A DNA stretch of 64,000 nucleotides from Clostridium rhizosphaerae (GCF_016765585.1 NZ_JAESWC010000023.1:1-64000); one strand, 5' to 3'. Numbered from the stretch's first letter, positions 51,979 through 59,994 are shown. Numbers and translations: made by a program. Notes: generated from the sequence alone by a model not told the origin.

Positions 51979-53421
51979 TCACGGAACAATTTCAAAAACA
52001 GTACCTTGGTTAAAATCATTCACATTCATAGAGCCATAAGCCCCTAAATATAGTCTGGTTTGATCCAGGTTCGTTCCCAAACTAGTATAATAAGCTGATT
52101 GAGACCCGAAATTATAATCGGTTTCAATAACACTAAAATCACTTAGTTTACAATCTGGTCTTACCCTGGTATAAGCTAAAGCCCCTCTAATGGGAGGCTC
52201 TGATCCTTCATCCCGGGCAAAATCGGTAAACACAACGCTTCCCTTTAAATCGGGAATCCCATTCCCCATATATGCCTGGACTCCCGTAAGTGCAGTTCCT
52301 CCAAACTTATCCGGTCTAGGATCTTGATGAAAATAACAAGTTAGAGGCTGAAGACGCTTCACTGAAGTTTTTACTGCATCCTTGTAGTAAGCAATTGTTT
52401 TCTCATCCAAAGCTGGATTTGCAGAGCAGCCCCTTATAATGGAGGCAGGAAAAACACCTTCCCACCCTCGCCAGCCAAAGTTAACAAATCCTTCTTGGTC
52501 AGGTTCAGATTCCATTAAAGAAGCTTGAATAAGCTGGGGAACCGGTATTGGTTTATAATGAACGAATGAAAAAATTGACTCTACCAGATCCTGTCCTACA
52601 ATTCCTACATATTTGATATACTGGTTATAAAACCTTTGAAATGAGATGCCAGGTATATTGCGGACCCCTTTGGCTATTACCGTAAGAGTTTCCTGAATAG
52701 GTGCGGGAAGTTCATTAAAACGTGTAACTACCGGTGGATTATTGACAAATGTATTCTTAGCTACATCAATTTCAATTATTTTACCGGCGATTTCCATATC
52801 ATTCTGGGCTGCATTAAATGGATCATAGCCAGATCCGCCATCTCCCGTTGTTAAAACAAGTTTTCCTGTTTCAGGTGAAAAGTTTAAGCTATTGATACCA
52901 TTATGATTAAAAAATGGTCTTCTTAAATTAAGTAATGTCCGACGTTTTTGAGGTTGACCATTAGACTTAAAAATCCATTCTTCAACTGTATCAATATGAT
53001 CATAATTAACTTCTCTCTTTATCCACCTTTGGTTTAATGTACTAGGGTCACAGGGGTTAGGCTTAAAAAATTCAGGAAGTTGTCTTGAAACTTCTGAACT
53101 GGGAAGAGCACCTGGACCTTGTGTTCCAGCTACTGAATAATGAAGATAAAACAGACCGTTATAATTAAATTGGGGATGAAACGCCAGCCCTATGAGTCCC
53201 CGTTCATCATATTTACCACCTGAAAAACCTAGTTTTAAGACTCGCGGGCGAATATCTAAAAAAGTCCTTATAACTCCGTCTCCAATGTAAAAGATCTCTC
53301 CTACCTGGGTTGCAATAAATAATCTTTCCATTGAGTCACCGGTCAGTATAGCTGTTTTCATAACAGTAGGTAAATTTATCTTACTAACAATGGGCCGTAA
53401 ACTAACTTTAACTTTTATCAA
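51979..53421 (-). CDS. Sorbosone dehydrogenase / PQQ-type glucose dehydrogenase-like beta-propeller protein
   Basis: 480 residues, no signal peptide. RLFIATQVGEIFYIGDGVIR, RGLIGLAFHPQFNYNGLFYL and HNGINSLNFSPETGKLVLTT GDGGSG-type blocks are the YliI/GSDH family propeller; NFGWRGWEGVFP is a further hallmark. Relatives oxidise sugars with PQQ, but anaerobic clostridia rarely make PQQ, so another role is possible. Codon use looks visibly richer in G and C than its neighbours, which suggests transfer. The region upstream (53422-53950) has IS-like hairpins. It lies between CL5 and CL4. Confidence 0.83.
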   Translation of the reverse strand: MIKVKVSLRPIVSKINLPTVMKTAILTGDSMERLFIATQVGEIFYIGDGVIRTFLDIRPRVLKLGFSGGKYDERGLIGLAFHPQFNYNGLFYLHYSVAGTQGPGALPSSEVSRQLPEFFKPNPCDPSTLNQRWIKREVNYDHIDTVEEWIFKSNGQPQKRRTLLNLRRPFFNHNGINSLNFSPETGKLVLTTGDGGSGYDPFNAAQNDMEIAGKIIEIDVAKNTFVNNPPVVTRFNELPAPIQETLTVIAKGVRNIPGISFQRFYNQYIKYVGIVGQDLVESIFSFVHYKPIPVPQLIQASLMESEPDQEGFVNFGWRGWEGVFPASIIRGCSANPALDEKTIAYYKDAVKTSVKRLQPLTCYFHQDPRPDKFGGTALTGVQAYMGNGIPDLKGSVVFTDFARDEGSEPPIRGALAYTRVRPDCKLSDFSVIETDYNFGSQSAYYTSLGTNLDQTRLYLGAYGSMNVNDFNQGTVFEIVP

Positions 53422-53677
53422 GAACTTTACACTCCTTCATATTCCTTTCTTTTATAAGAATATGATTAGAGCTGTTCCATTAGTACCAAATTGGGGCTAG
53501 GAATCTGATGAGATATTACACTATTTTCCCCACCAGTATCGGAGTAATCTAGCGCGATCATTGGGGACGTGCCTGCTTTTGCACATTAGATTGATAAATA
53601 TTAACATCTGGAATAGAATTCAGTAGATGTGATAAACATGAGTAAACCGCCGAGAACAATAAGTCGAATCAGTCATA

Positions 53678-53695
53678 ACCCCTCAGCTAAGGGGT
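53678..53695. mobile_element. IS200/IS605-like end hairpin (remnant)
   Basis: ACCCCT-CAGCTA-AGGGGT forms a 6-bp GC-rich stem, followed by ACCAGCTTCAAGCGGCAT. Hairpins of this form with a CAGCT loop occur at ends of IS200/IS605 elements. About 100 bases upstream, ATTGGGGACGTGCCTG resembles sequence often found near Y1 transposases. No transposase or TnpB reading frame remains in 53422-53950. Low-confidence remnant. Confidence 0.35.
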
Positions 53696-53795
53696 ACCAG
53701 CTTCAAGCGGCATTGTTTTTATCTCCTCAAGGCATGTATAATCTACACACGTTGAGACGGTAGTACTGCTAGAGAAAAAATAAGAATAACGGGCT

Positions 53796-53867
53796 TTGAA
53801 AACGGCTCATCTACAGCATTTTCAAGAGCCTCATTTATTTTAAAGCAAAATAAAGAGCCGTTTTCAA
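53796..53867. repeat. 72-bp hairpin with perfect 13-bp arms
   Basis: TTGAAAACGGCTC (53796-53808) pairs with GAGCCGTTTTCAA (53855-53867). Inside, CTCATTTATTTT pairs with AAAATAAAGAG. The whole can fold as one long imperfect hairpin. It lies between the IS-like hairpin and CL5 and may be an IS-derived or MITE-like remnant or a terminator. No T-run is evident. Confidence 0.55.
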
Positions 53868-53956
53868 GGTGAGTTATAAATAATTCATCGATTTGTTTAT
53901 GATTAATAATTATTTTAGAAATATTTGAGCAGTCACTCTGTTAAAATAAAATTTCA

Positions 53957-54067
53957 GATAACGTCTCGCACTCAAGACGTTCCTTAGCCTAGCCATACTT
54001 GGCTTGGTTAAGGAATGTACTTTGTCTACTCCACAAGCCAAAGCGAACTTGAGTATTTTGTTAGCTG
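53957..54067 (-). repeat. CL5: short attC-like element
   Basis: 111 bp. Left end GATAACGTCTCGC then box ACTCAAG; right end box CTTGAGT then ATTTTGTTAGCTG. The boxes pair 7 of 7. The inner arm is TTCCTTAGCCTAGCC / GGCTTGGTTAAGGAA with a six-base loop (ATACTT) and about 13 pairs of 15. It begins 26 bases past the stop of the Cys-rich remnant at 54093. This copy has the best overall folding. Confidence 0.8.
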
Positions 54068-54092
54068 AAGTTGTCAGTCAAATGGCTATCTT

Positions 54093-54300
54093 TCAATCAA
54101 TTTCTGCTATAACATCATTTATTGCTTTAACAGCATATTCAGAATTAGTACGATAAATTGAACGTTTTGAACCTATTACTTCTATAAATTGTCCCCTTGT
54201 GACATTAATTTATCTAATAATCTTACACTACTTCCACATAGGTATGCTCTGCAAAATAAGCAGTCTCTACAAAAAGTCTCAACAAAATCATTTCTTTCAT
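54093..54300 (-). pseudogene. Frameshifted remnant of a Cys-rich protein
   Basis: One frame encodes YKYLYERNDFVETFCRDCLF, CRAYLCGSSVRLLDKLMSQG and DN; after a one-base frameshift near 54180 the other frame continues FIEVIGSKRSIYRTNSEYAV and KAINDVIAEID to a TGA at 54093-54095. FCRDCLFCRAYLC has four closely spaced Cys, as in auxiliary Fe-S or zinc sites. No start codon with a ribosome binding site is seen. The family is unknown to me. It ends 26 bases before CL5, as intact genes in the array do. Confidence 0.45.
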
Positions 54301-54308
54301 ATAAATAT

Positions 54309-54536
54309 TTATAGTTTAGTTGTTAACGTTTTCTTTTCTGCTTTAAGCATTAATAAGGCTTTACTTGCACGGTCTTTTCTTGTTTTCTCTTGTTTTGCTC
54401 CACCAACCCATTCGTCGTACCCCTTTTTATAGGATGGAGCAAGACTTTCGTAAAATAGGCGAGCTTTTTCCGATGTTGCCATTACCTCTGCAAGCTCAAT
54501 AGGCGTTCCCATTATTGGGTTTTGATTTTTAATCAT
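54309..54536 (-). CDS. YdeI/OmpD-associated (OmdA)-type small protein
   Basis: 75 residues. LAEVMATSEKARLFYESLAP, SYKKGYDEWVGGAKQEKTRK and DRASKALLMLKAEKK match the bacteriocin-protection YdeI/OmdA C-terminal block (S-KxEYxxWIxxAKxxxTRxxR). The full family is often longer; this is the conserved core alone, so it may be a natural short form. AAAGAGGAGATTAAT precedes the ATG at 54536, inside the end of the GNAT gene, so the two are translationally coupled. Confidence 0.85.
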   Translation of the reverse strand: MIKNQNPIMGTPIELAEVMATSEKARLFYESLAPSYKKGYDEWVGGAKQEKTRKDRASKALLMLKAEKKTLTTKL

Positions 54537-54537
54537 A

Positions 54538-55116
54538 TTAATCTCCTCTTTTTACATTCAAGACCTTATCAATAATTGAGTCTTGAAATTCTTCATTAAG
54601 CATGTCCATTAAAACTTCATCATACTCATTATTACCATATATAATTGATTTTCTTCTCCTTCCAATCTCCTTAAAGCCACATTTTTTTAATACTTTTATT
54701 GCTGGTTCATTGAAAGAATAAGTTTCAATCATTATATTCCTTAAATTGAGAATATTAAAACCAAAGTCTAGTAATAGCTTTGTAGCTTCTGTTCCAATAC
54801 CATTGTTTCTATTATTTTTCTCACCAATAAACATACCCATAATAGCATTCCTATTTATAAAGTTTACCCTCATTAATCTTCCAATTCCCACCACTTCATT
54901 ATCCTCTTCCCTTATAATATAAAATGCATAACCACTACTATTATTCATATTTTCAAGATATCCCCTTTGGATCTCGTTTGTAATCATATCGGAAATATCC
55001 CCTGTTCTAATAGCAACTTCCATGTCATTACTCCACTTAGCAACTTTTTCTGATTGACTACTATTTAGTGGAGATAAATAACACTTCTGCCCAACAAGCT
55101 TTCTTAAATAATTCAT
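54538..55116 (-). CDS. GNAT-family N-acetyltransferase
   Basis: 192 residues. LVGQKCYLSPLNSSQSEKVA, GIGRLMRVNFINRNAIMGMF and IGEKNNRNNGIGTEATKLLL (NRNNGIG as acetyl-CoA loop) show the GNAT fold; FNEPAIKVLKKCGFKEIGRR is motif B. The substrate is unknown. GAGGAGTGATGTA precedes the ATG. It forms a two-gene unit with the YdeI-type gene. Confidence 0.87.
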   Translation of the reverse strand: MNYLRKLVGQKCYLSPLNSSQSEKVAKWSNDMEVAIRTGDISDMITNEIQRGYLENMNNSSGYAFYIIREEDNEVVGIGRLMRVNFINRNAIMGMFIGEKNNRNNGIGTEATKLLLDFGFNILNLRNIMIETYSFNEPAIKVLKKCGFKEIGRRRKSIIYGNNEYDEVLMDMLNEEFQDSIIDKVLNVKRGD

Positions 55117-55257
55117 TTACATCACTCCTCATAGTTTAGTTTAGTTTATAATGTAAAAATATAATTTCTACTAACTGTTCAAGTTGCTAATGTTTTAATT
55201 TGTTTTCATTACAATAGCATAACATTCATTTTCCTCATGTAATATTTATAAGATATA

Positions 55258-55386
55258 TTAAAATATCTTACTATTAATAATAAGTGGTTTCATTGCATCA
55301 ATAATTATTAAAACCATTCCCAACTTTTCAATTGTACCTTGGTAATCATACACAATTTTATATGTCAGGCCAAACTTCCTTTTCAT
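55258..55386 (-). CDS. Possible small ORF of 42 residues
   Basis: ATG at 55384-55386 with TAGGAGATGAAAT directly upstream, stop at 55258-55260. The product (MKRKFGLTYKIVYDYQGTIE, KLGMVLIIIDAMKPLIINSKIF) has a hydrophobic stretch near the C-terminus. No homologue comes to mind. The strong ribosome binding site is the main support. It may be the start of a truncated gene. The rest of 55137-55617 holds nothing else I can see. Confidence 0.4.
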   Translation of the reverse strand: MKRKFGLTYKIVYDYQGTIEKLGMVLIIIDAMKPLIINSKIF

Positions 55387-55617
55387 ATTTCATCTCCTAT
55401 TTTTGTGATATTTTCTCTTGATTATGTAAAATATGCTTATCGTGTAAATAATTATTCAAATTTGTTCAATATCAATGCAAATATAAAATAAATTAATCAT
55501 CATCATAAAGCTCTTGTCAGCAAATTATAGAATATCATTACTTCTTTTCATTTTTTTATAATAAAACTATAATAAAAAAATGTGATGCGTAAACCATATT
55601 ATCTGGATTTGAAATAC

Positions 55618-55792
55618 CATATAACGTTTCGCACTCAAGACGTTTCTGAGCCTAGCCAGACTTGGCTTGGTGAAGAAATGTGCCTTGGCGAGCCAAATAT
55701 TTAGCCTATATATTGATTATAAACCATAAATTTACACAGTACTATATAAAAAAGTCCACCAGCTAAGTCGGACGGCAGCATTTTGTTTTATG
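55618..55792 (-). repeat. CL6: long attC-like element
   Basis: 175 bp. Left end CATATAACGTTTCGC with box ACTCAAG; right end GGCAGCATTTTGTTTTATG. The two outer boxes do not pair, unlike CL4, CL5, CL7 and CL8. The left half is closest to CL5 and the right half to CL4 and CL8, so it may be a recombinant. Inner arm GAGCCTAGCC/GGCTTGGTG is kept. It includes the terminator hairpin GTCCGAC ... GTGGAC with TTTTTT on the minus strand. About 80 bp of further homology follow to the right. Confidence 0.75.
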
Positions 55793-56001
55793 TAGTTTTA
55801 ACCAATACACTTTGATAAAGCCTATTTTAACTAACTTTAAATTAGTTATGCAGTATAAGAATATTGTTCATCAATTATTATATCAGTATCAAAAGCTACT
55901 ATCTTTTCTTCAATATAAGAATTTAATTAGTTGATTAATTAATATAAAAAGAGTGAGTCTCATGATACTTATGAAATCCACTCTCTAAAAACTAATTATT
56001 T

Positions 56002-56424
56002 TTAATATCCACCTTGATTAGGTCTTCTACGTCTTCTTCTTCTGCGTCTTCTTCTATGAAGATCTCTTAAAAAAAGTATTCTAATTAAATCTCTTATAGC
56101 ACGTCTTCCACGGGGACGCTGCCTTGAATCTTCTTCATTTTCATCTTGCTCATCATACTCATCAATATTTATATCCATCTTTAGCCTATCATATATGTTG
56201 TCGGTAATTTTTCCTACTTCATCTCCAGTAGGAGAATACATTGCACCATACCTCATTTCCATTTGGTCACCGTAATACATTACCAAAGGCATTACCCTAT
56301 GATATAACCCTGGATATAGCATCGCTAAATCTTGTTCATCTTCCTCTTCTATCATTGGATCATACATGTTTCCAATTGATCCTTGATACCACATCATACC
56401 AGGTGGCATTTGTCTGTAAGCCAT
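56002..56424 (-). CDS. Arg-rich protein, possibly spore-coat associated
   Basis: 140 residues. The first half is Met/Tyr/Pro-rich (MAYRQMPPGMMWYQGSIGNM; AMLYPGLYHRVMPLVMYYGD) and resembles clostridial spore-surface proteins with YPxxYxxVxPxV motifs. The middle is acidic (DEYDEQDENEEDS). The tail has LHRRRRRRRRRRRPNQGGY with 11 consecutive Arg, which could bind nucleic acid or polyphosphate or be crosslinked in a coat. Function is inference only. AAAAGAGAAGGAAAT precedes the ATG. It lies between CL7 and CL6. Confidence 0.75.
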   Translation of the reverse strand: MAYRQMPPGMMWYQGSIGNMYDPMIEEEDEQDLAMLYPGLYHRVMPLVMYYGDQMEMRYGAMYSPTGDEVGKITDNIYDRLKMDINIDEYDEQDENEEDSRQRPRGRRAIRDLIRILFLRDLHRRRRRRRRRRRPNQGGY

Positions 56425-56565
56425 ATTTCCTTCTCTTTTAATTAAAATTGTTGCTACAGTTTATCTTATGCCATTTTTTATAATTGGTGATTAAAAAGCA
56501 AATTTTAGATGTGCGTGTCCAGGAGCTGAACTAATTTGAACTATCGCTCTATTTCTCAAAAATTT

Positions 56566-56679
56566 CATATAACGTCTCGAATTTCCGACGCCGAGGCACT
56601 TATCCAGACTTGGTTAGTGTGGCAGTCGTAGTGTGGCTATCTTTTCAAGCCAAGCTGAATGGAAATTTTTTGCTATATG
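56566..56679 (-). repeat. CL7: short attC-like element
   Basis: 114 bp. Left end CATATAACGTCTCG then box AATTTCC; right end box GGAAATT then TTTTGCTATATG. The boxes pair 7 of 7. An inner arm CACTTA ... TTAGTG is present. CATATA and TATATG also pair at the extreme ends. It lies 177 bp past the epimerase stop (56857), with no gene in between. Confidence 0.78.
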
Positions 56680-56856
56680 GTCTTTTAAATCTTATGCTAT
56701 ATATGTGCAGGAATATTTCCACAATCTAAGTTCCTTTCCTATTAATTCACATAATAAGAATGATGTGACAGACCATCAAATCTAAAATTATATTGCATCA
56801 ACTCTACAAATTGAAATTTATATAAGTAATTCAAATTTAAATTATCACTATAATAG

Positions 56857-57759
56857 TTACTCAAGATTTTGTTGAATAAATTTAATGTAATCTTTTTTCA
56901 CAACTTCATCAGAATTATTCTTAAACCATTCATAAGACTCTTTTAATCCGTCAAATAAATCCTTTTGTTCTGGTAATAACTCATTCTGTCTTGAAACATC
57001 TAAGGTATATTCATAATCATAGAAACTGAAGTATTCCCTTTGGTTATCATGGTTATTTACATATACTTTTTCTAATGGAACCCCTACCACTTTATAACAC
57101 AATTCAGCGAATGTATTTATATCTATTACTTCTGTATTACCTACATTAAATATATGATCCTTAGGATGTATTTCTAAAATTTTTCCAAGAACTTTACACA
57201 AATCATCTACATAAAAAAATTGCAATTTCATTTTTCCATCTTTAGGAATATAAAATTTTCTATTTTCTAAAGCACACTCAAATACAAATGGCTCTCTATA
57301 TACATTTTGCATTGGTCCATATAAGTAAGGTGGTCTTAAAATATATGCATTAGGAACTCTTGAAAGCAAGTATTTTTCAGCTTCAACCTTATCAGTTCCA
57401 TATTTACCCCATATCGTATTCAAACCAATTCTTTGATTTTCAGAAAATGGTTGTAAGTTTGTTTCTGGATAAACAGCAGATGAACTAATAAATATGTAAT
57501 CTTCAAATTCTCCAACAGCATCTAATAGATTTTTAATATCTTTTTGATTATATCCACATACATCAATTATGGCATCAAAAGAATACTGTTTCAGACAATC
57601 TTCTAAATTATTTCTATCTGCACAAATTAAATTAACATTCTCTATTTGTTGTTTAGTACCTCTATTTAAAACATAAACCTCATAATTTTTTGACTGGAAG
57701 TATTTTGCTACATTTTTACTAACAAATACAGTTCCACCTGTAACTAATATACGTTTCAT
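56857..57759 (-). CDS. NAD-dependent epimerase/dehydratase-family protein
   Basis: About 300 residues. MKRILVTGGTVFVSKNVAKY carries a Rossmann dinucleotide motif (TGGTVFVS, variant of TGGTGFIG). SSAVYPE and YGTDKVEAEKYLL give the Ser/Tyr-Lys SDR catalytic residues (YGTDK has Y with spacing YxxxK). RPPYLYGP is typical of extended SDRs. It modifies a nucleotide sugar or similar. The ATG at 57759 has GGGGGATTTT before it. It lies between CL8 and CL7. Confidence 0.87.
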   Translation of the reverse strand: MKRILVTGGTVFVSKNVAKYFQSKNYEVYVLNRGTKQQIENVNLICADRNNLEDCLKQYSFDAIIDVCGYNQKDIKNLLDAVGEFEDYIFISSSAVYPETNLQPFSENQRIGLNTIWGKYGTDKVEAEKYLLSRVPNAYILRPPYLYGPMQNVYREPFVFECALENRKFYIPKDGKMKLQFFYVDDLCKVLGKILEIHPKDHIFNVGNTEVIDINTFAELCYKVVGVPLEKVYVNNHDNQREYFSFYDYEYTLDVSRQNELLPEQKDLFDGLKESYEWFKNNSDEVVKKDYIKFIQQNLE

Positions 57760-57898
57760 AAAATCCCCCTTCAAATTACTATTTTTCAAGTTGTTTTATA
57801 TCTTTCATATATCACGATATTTACTATTGTAAGTCTATATTCTGTAAATTTAATAAAAACTTCATGCGTAAATATAAACTTTATTAGATTTAAAATGT

Positions 57899-58078
57899 CA
57901 TATAACGTCTCTTGTTGCTGACATTTTAAATTCTTGGATGGCTCTTGTCTTAGATTTTAAAATGTGCCTTGGCACTAACCGCATCTAACCTTTATATTGA
58001 TTATAAATCATAAATTTACACATTGCTATAAAAGAAAAGTCCACCAGCGAAGGCGGACAGCAACATTTTGTTTAGATG
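57899..58078 (-). repeat. CL8: long attC-like element
   Basis: 180 bp. Left end CATATAACGTCTCTT then box GTTGCTG; right end box CAGCAAC then ATTTTGTTTAGATG. The boxes pair 7 of 7. The inner arm is ACATTTTAAAT / ATTTTAAAATGT, quite different from the CL5 inner arm but equally paired. It contains the terminator hairpin GTCCGCC ... GGTGGAC on the minus strand. The left flank AGATTTAAAATGT repeats in inverted form inside the inner arm. Confidence 0.78.
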
Positions 58079-58222
58079 TAGTTTAATCCCCTACACCTTA
58101 AATAAGAAATTATTTAATTATCTTTTAAGCTATTTCGCAATAAACGAATAAAACGTATTAAAAGCTATAAGTTCTTAATGCCTTATAGCTTTTTATATTA
58201 ACTTCACAGCTATTAACTCCAC

Positions 58223-59095
58223 TTATTTAAACATTTCTTCAAAATCCATTTCGACTTCATATATATTTTTATACCTTTTTTCGTTTCCCATAAGCTTTTT
58301 AAGGAATACAAACTCTTTACTGCTTAATTTGAGCTCTTCATACCATGGCCTGCTTTTCTTGGTTTTATCCGTAAAAGATGTATAATAAAGATGCAATAAA
58401 AAATTTCCAAGGCATAAAAAATCTCTTTCTGGCTTAAAATTTTTATTGTCTATCCACCTGGCCAATCCAAAGTCCACTAAATAGATACGATTATCATTAA
58501 ATAATACATTTGGTAACCTAATATCTCTGTGAACTACCCCTTCTCCATGCAAGTATTTTAAAATATCAATCAGCTGTTTGCCGATATTGTATATTTCATT
58601 TCTAGTAAACACATGTCCCTGGCTAAAGATCATAGTTTCCAAGTTCATACCTTGCTTATATTCCAAAATAAACCCTATTAATGACTCATCATCTATCTTC
58701 CTTATAAATCTTGGTATTGCCTCATGCCTCAGTGTCTTTAGAATATCTTCCTCAAACTTCGCCTTATTAGGATTTTTCTGATACTTTTTTTTCTTAAGCA
58801 GTTTAAGTGCAAAAAGGGTTTTTTCATCCGTTACTAGGTAGCATGTTCCAAATTTACCTTCTCCTAATATTTTTAATATCCTTAATTTTTCAAAATACTG
58901 TTCTCTTGAATGTTTGATATCTGTATCCAAGAGCTTTTGAACAATAGCTTTACTGAAATGTCTCCCTTTGCAGTTCTTATGGTGGTGAGTTGAAAATCTA
59001 GACGAAGAACTTGATCTGGAGCTATGTGGACGTTTATAATAACTGCCTCCTCGTCTATTAGAGCAATATCTCTTTGTGTCAGAATATGAACTCAT
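58223..59095 (-). CDS. Serine/threonine protein kinase with Ser/His/Arg-rich N-terminus
   Basis: About 290 residues. After a low-complexity N-terminus (PHSSRSSSSSRFSTHHHKNC) comes a Hanks-type kinase: ILGEGKFGTCYLVT (glycine loop), FALKLLK (Lys), GVVHRDIRLPNVLF (catalytic loop HRDxxxxN) and YLVDFGLARWI (DFG). No membrane segment or PASTA domain is present, unlike PrkC; it is closer in layout to spore-associated kinases. The ATG at 59095 has GGAGATTA before it. It lies between CL9 and CL8. Confidence 0.88.
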   Translation of the reverse strand: MSSYSDTKRYCSNRRGGSYYKRPHSSRSSSSSRFSTHHHKNCKGRHFSKAIVQKLLDTDIKHSREQYFEKLRILKILGEGKFGTCYLVTDEKTLFALKLLKKKKYQKNPNKAKFEEDILKTLRHEAIPRFIRKIDDESLIGFILEYKQGMNLETMIFSQGHVFTRNEIYNIGKQLIDILKYLHGEGVVHRDIRLPNVLFNDNRIYLVDFGLARWIDNKNFKPERDFLCLGNFLLHLYYTSFTDKTKKSRPWYEELKLSSKEFVFLKKLMGNEKRYKNIYEVEMDFEEMFK

Positions 59096-59249
59096 ATTAA
59101 TCTCCATGTCTAGTATAAGTAATCATACTTTCATTATATCTAAATAAAAGGTGAAAGGTGCCAAATTCGTGAACTCATAAGGCTTTCTAAAAGTCTAAGC
59201 GAGAAAATCTAAAAAGTGTCTATATAATTACTTTCTATCAATAAAGTTG

Positions 59250-59345
59250 CGAATAACGTTTCGCATTTCCGATGTTTCACATCCTTAGATAGCTCTACCT
59301 TTGGCTGTGGAATATGCTAAGCGAACGGGAGTATCTTGCTAGATG
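59250..59345 (-). repeat. CL9: short attC-like element
   Basis: 96 bp. Left end GAATAACGTTTCGC then box ATTTCCG; right end CGGGAGT then ATCTTGCTAGATG. Box pairing is 5 of 7. An inner arm is seen in CACATCC ... GGCTGTGG. The left flank ACTTTCTATCAATAAAGTTG is nearly identical to that of CL10. It lies 102 bp past the stop of the 59447 gene. Confidence 0.7.
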
Positions 59346-59446
59346 TAATTTTATCTACTACGCTTTAAGCTAAGTCTATTCCGGTCCATTTTAAATTTGC
59401 TTCGTGTAATGATAATTATGACTAAAGATTATCCCAATAATTTGTA

Positions 59447-59932
59447 TTACAAATTTGAGACTACTTTTAACCTAATGGGTATAAATGTTTCCATTTGCGC
59501 CCATCCTTGTACTTTTATAATCTCTGATGGTGTAATTATATGTCCCATAGCATAATGATTTTGGCGAATATCTAGTTCAAAAATATCTGAATTATTAATA
59601 TACTCCAAAGCTTGGCTATATAATTTACCATTTGTTTCTTCATCTCCATCTTTGTAAACATAAGTTATATAGTACCCGCCTTCGAAATCAACTACTTCGT
59701 TGCCACCATTATCCATATCCTCACTCAACGCCCACCACCACACCATACCTTGTTTCTCTTCATCAAAAAACAAGAAATCTCTGGCCATAAAACTATCTCT
59801 TTCTGATGGCTTAATTGCGGAAAAATACTTATCAAACTTTCCTAAAATACCATTAGAAGAAAAGTTAAATTCTTTATCTACACCAGATGATGCTGCTTTA
59901 AACGGCGGCAATAATATTATCCTAAATTCCAT
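59447..59932 (-). CDS. GyrI-like / AraC effector-binding-like domain protein
   Basis: 161 residues. FRIILLPPFKAASSGVDKEF, GKFDKYFSAIKPSERDSFMA and RDFLFFDEEKQGMVWWWALS resemble stand-alone GyrI-like small-molecule-binding domains; IPIRLKVV is a typical C-terminal strand. Such proteins bind drugs or hydrophobic ligands. GGAGGTATTTTT precedes the ATG. It forms one unit between CL9 and a decayed element copy at about 59950-60010. Confidence 0.68.
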   Translation of the reverse strand: MEFRIILLPPFKAASSGVDKEFNFSSNGILGKFDKYFSAIKPSERDSFMARDFLFFDEEKQGMVWWWALSEDMDNGGNEVVDFEGGYYITYVYKDGDEETNGKLYSQALEYINNSDIFELDIRQNHYAMGHIITPSEIIKVQGWAQMETFIPIRLKVVSNL

Positions 59933-59994
59933 AAAAATACCTCCTGTTATTATCTAAATCAGAGATTTATCTTCGTGATATAGAAATAATCTAT

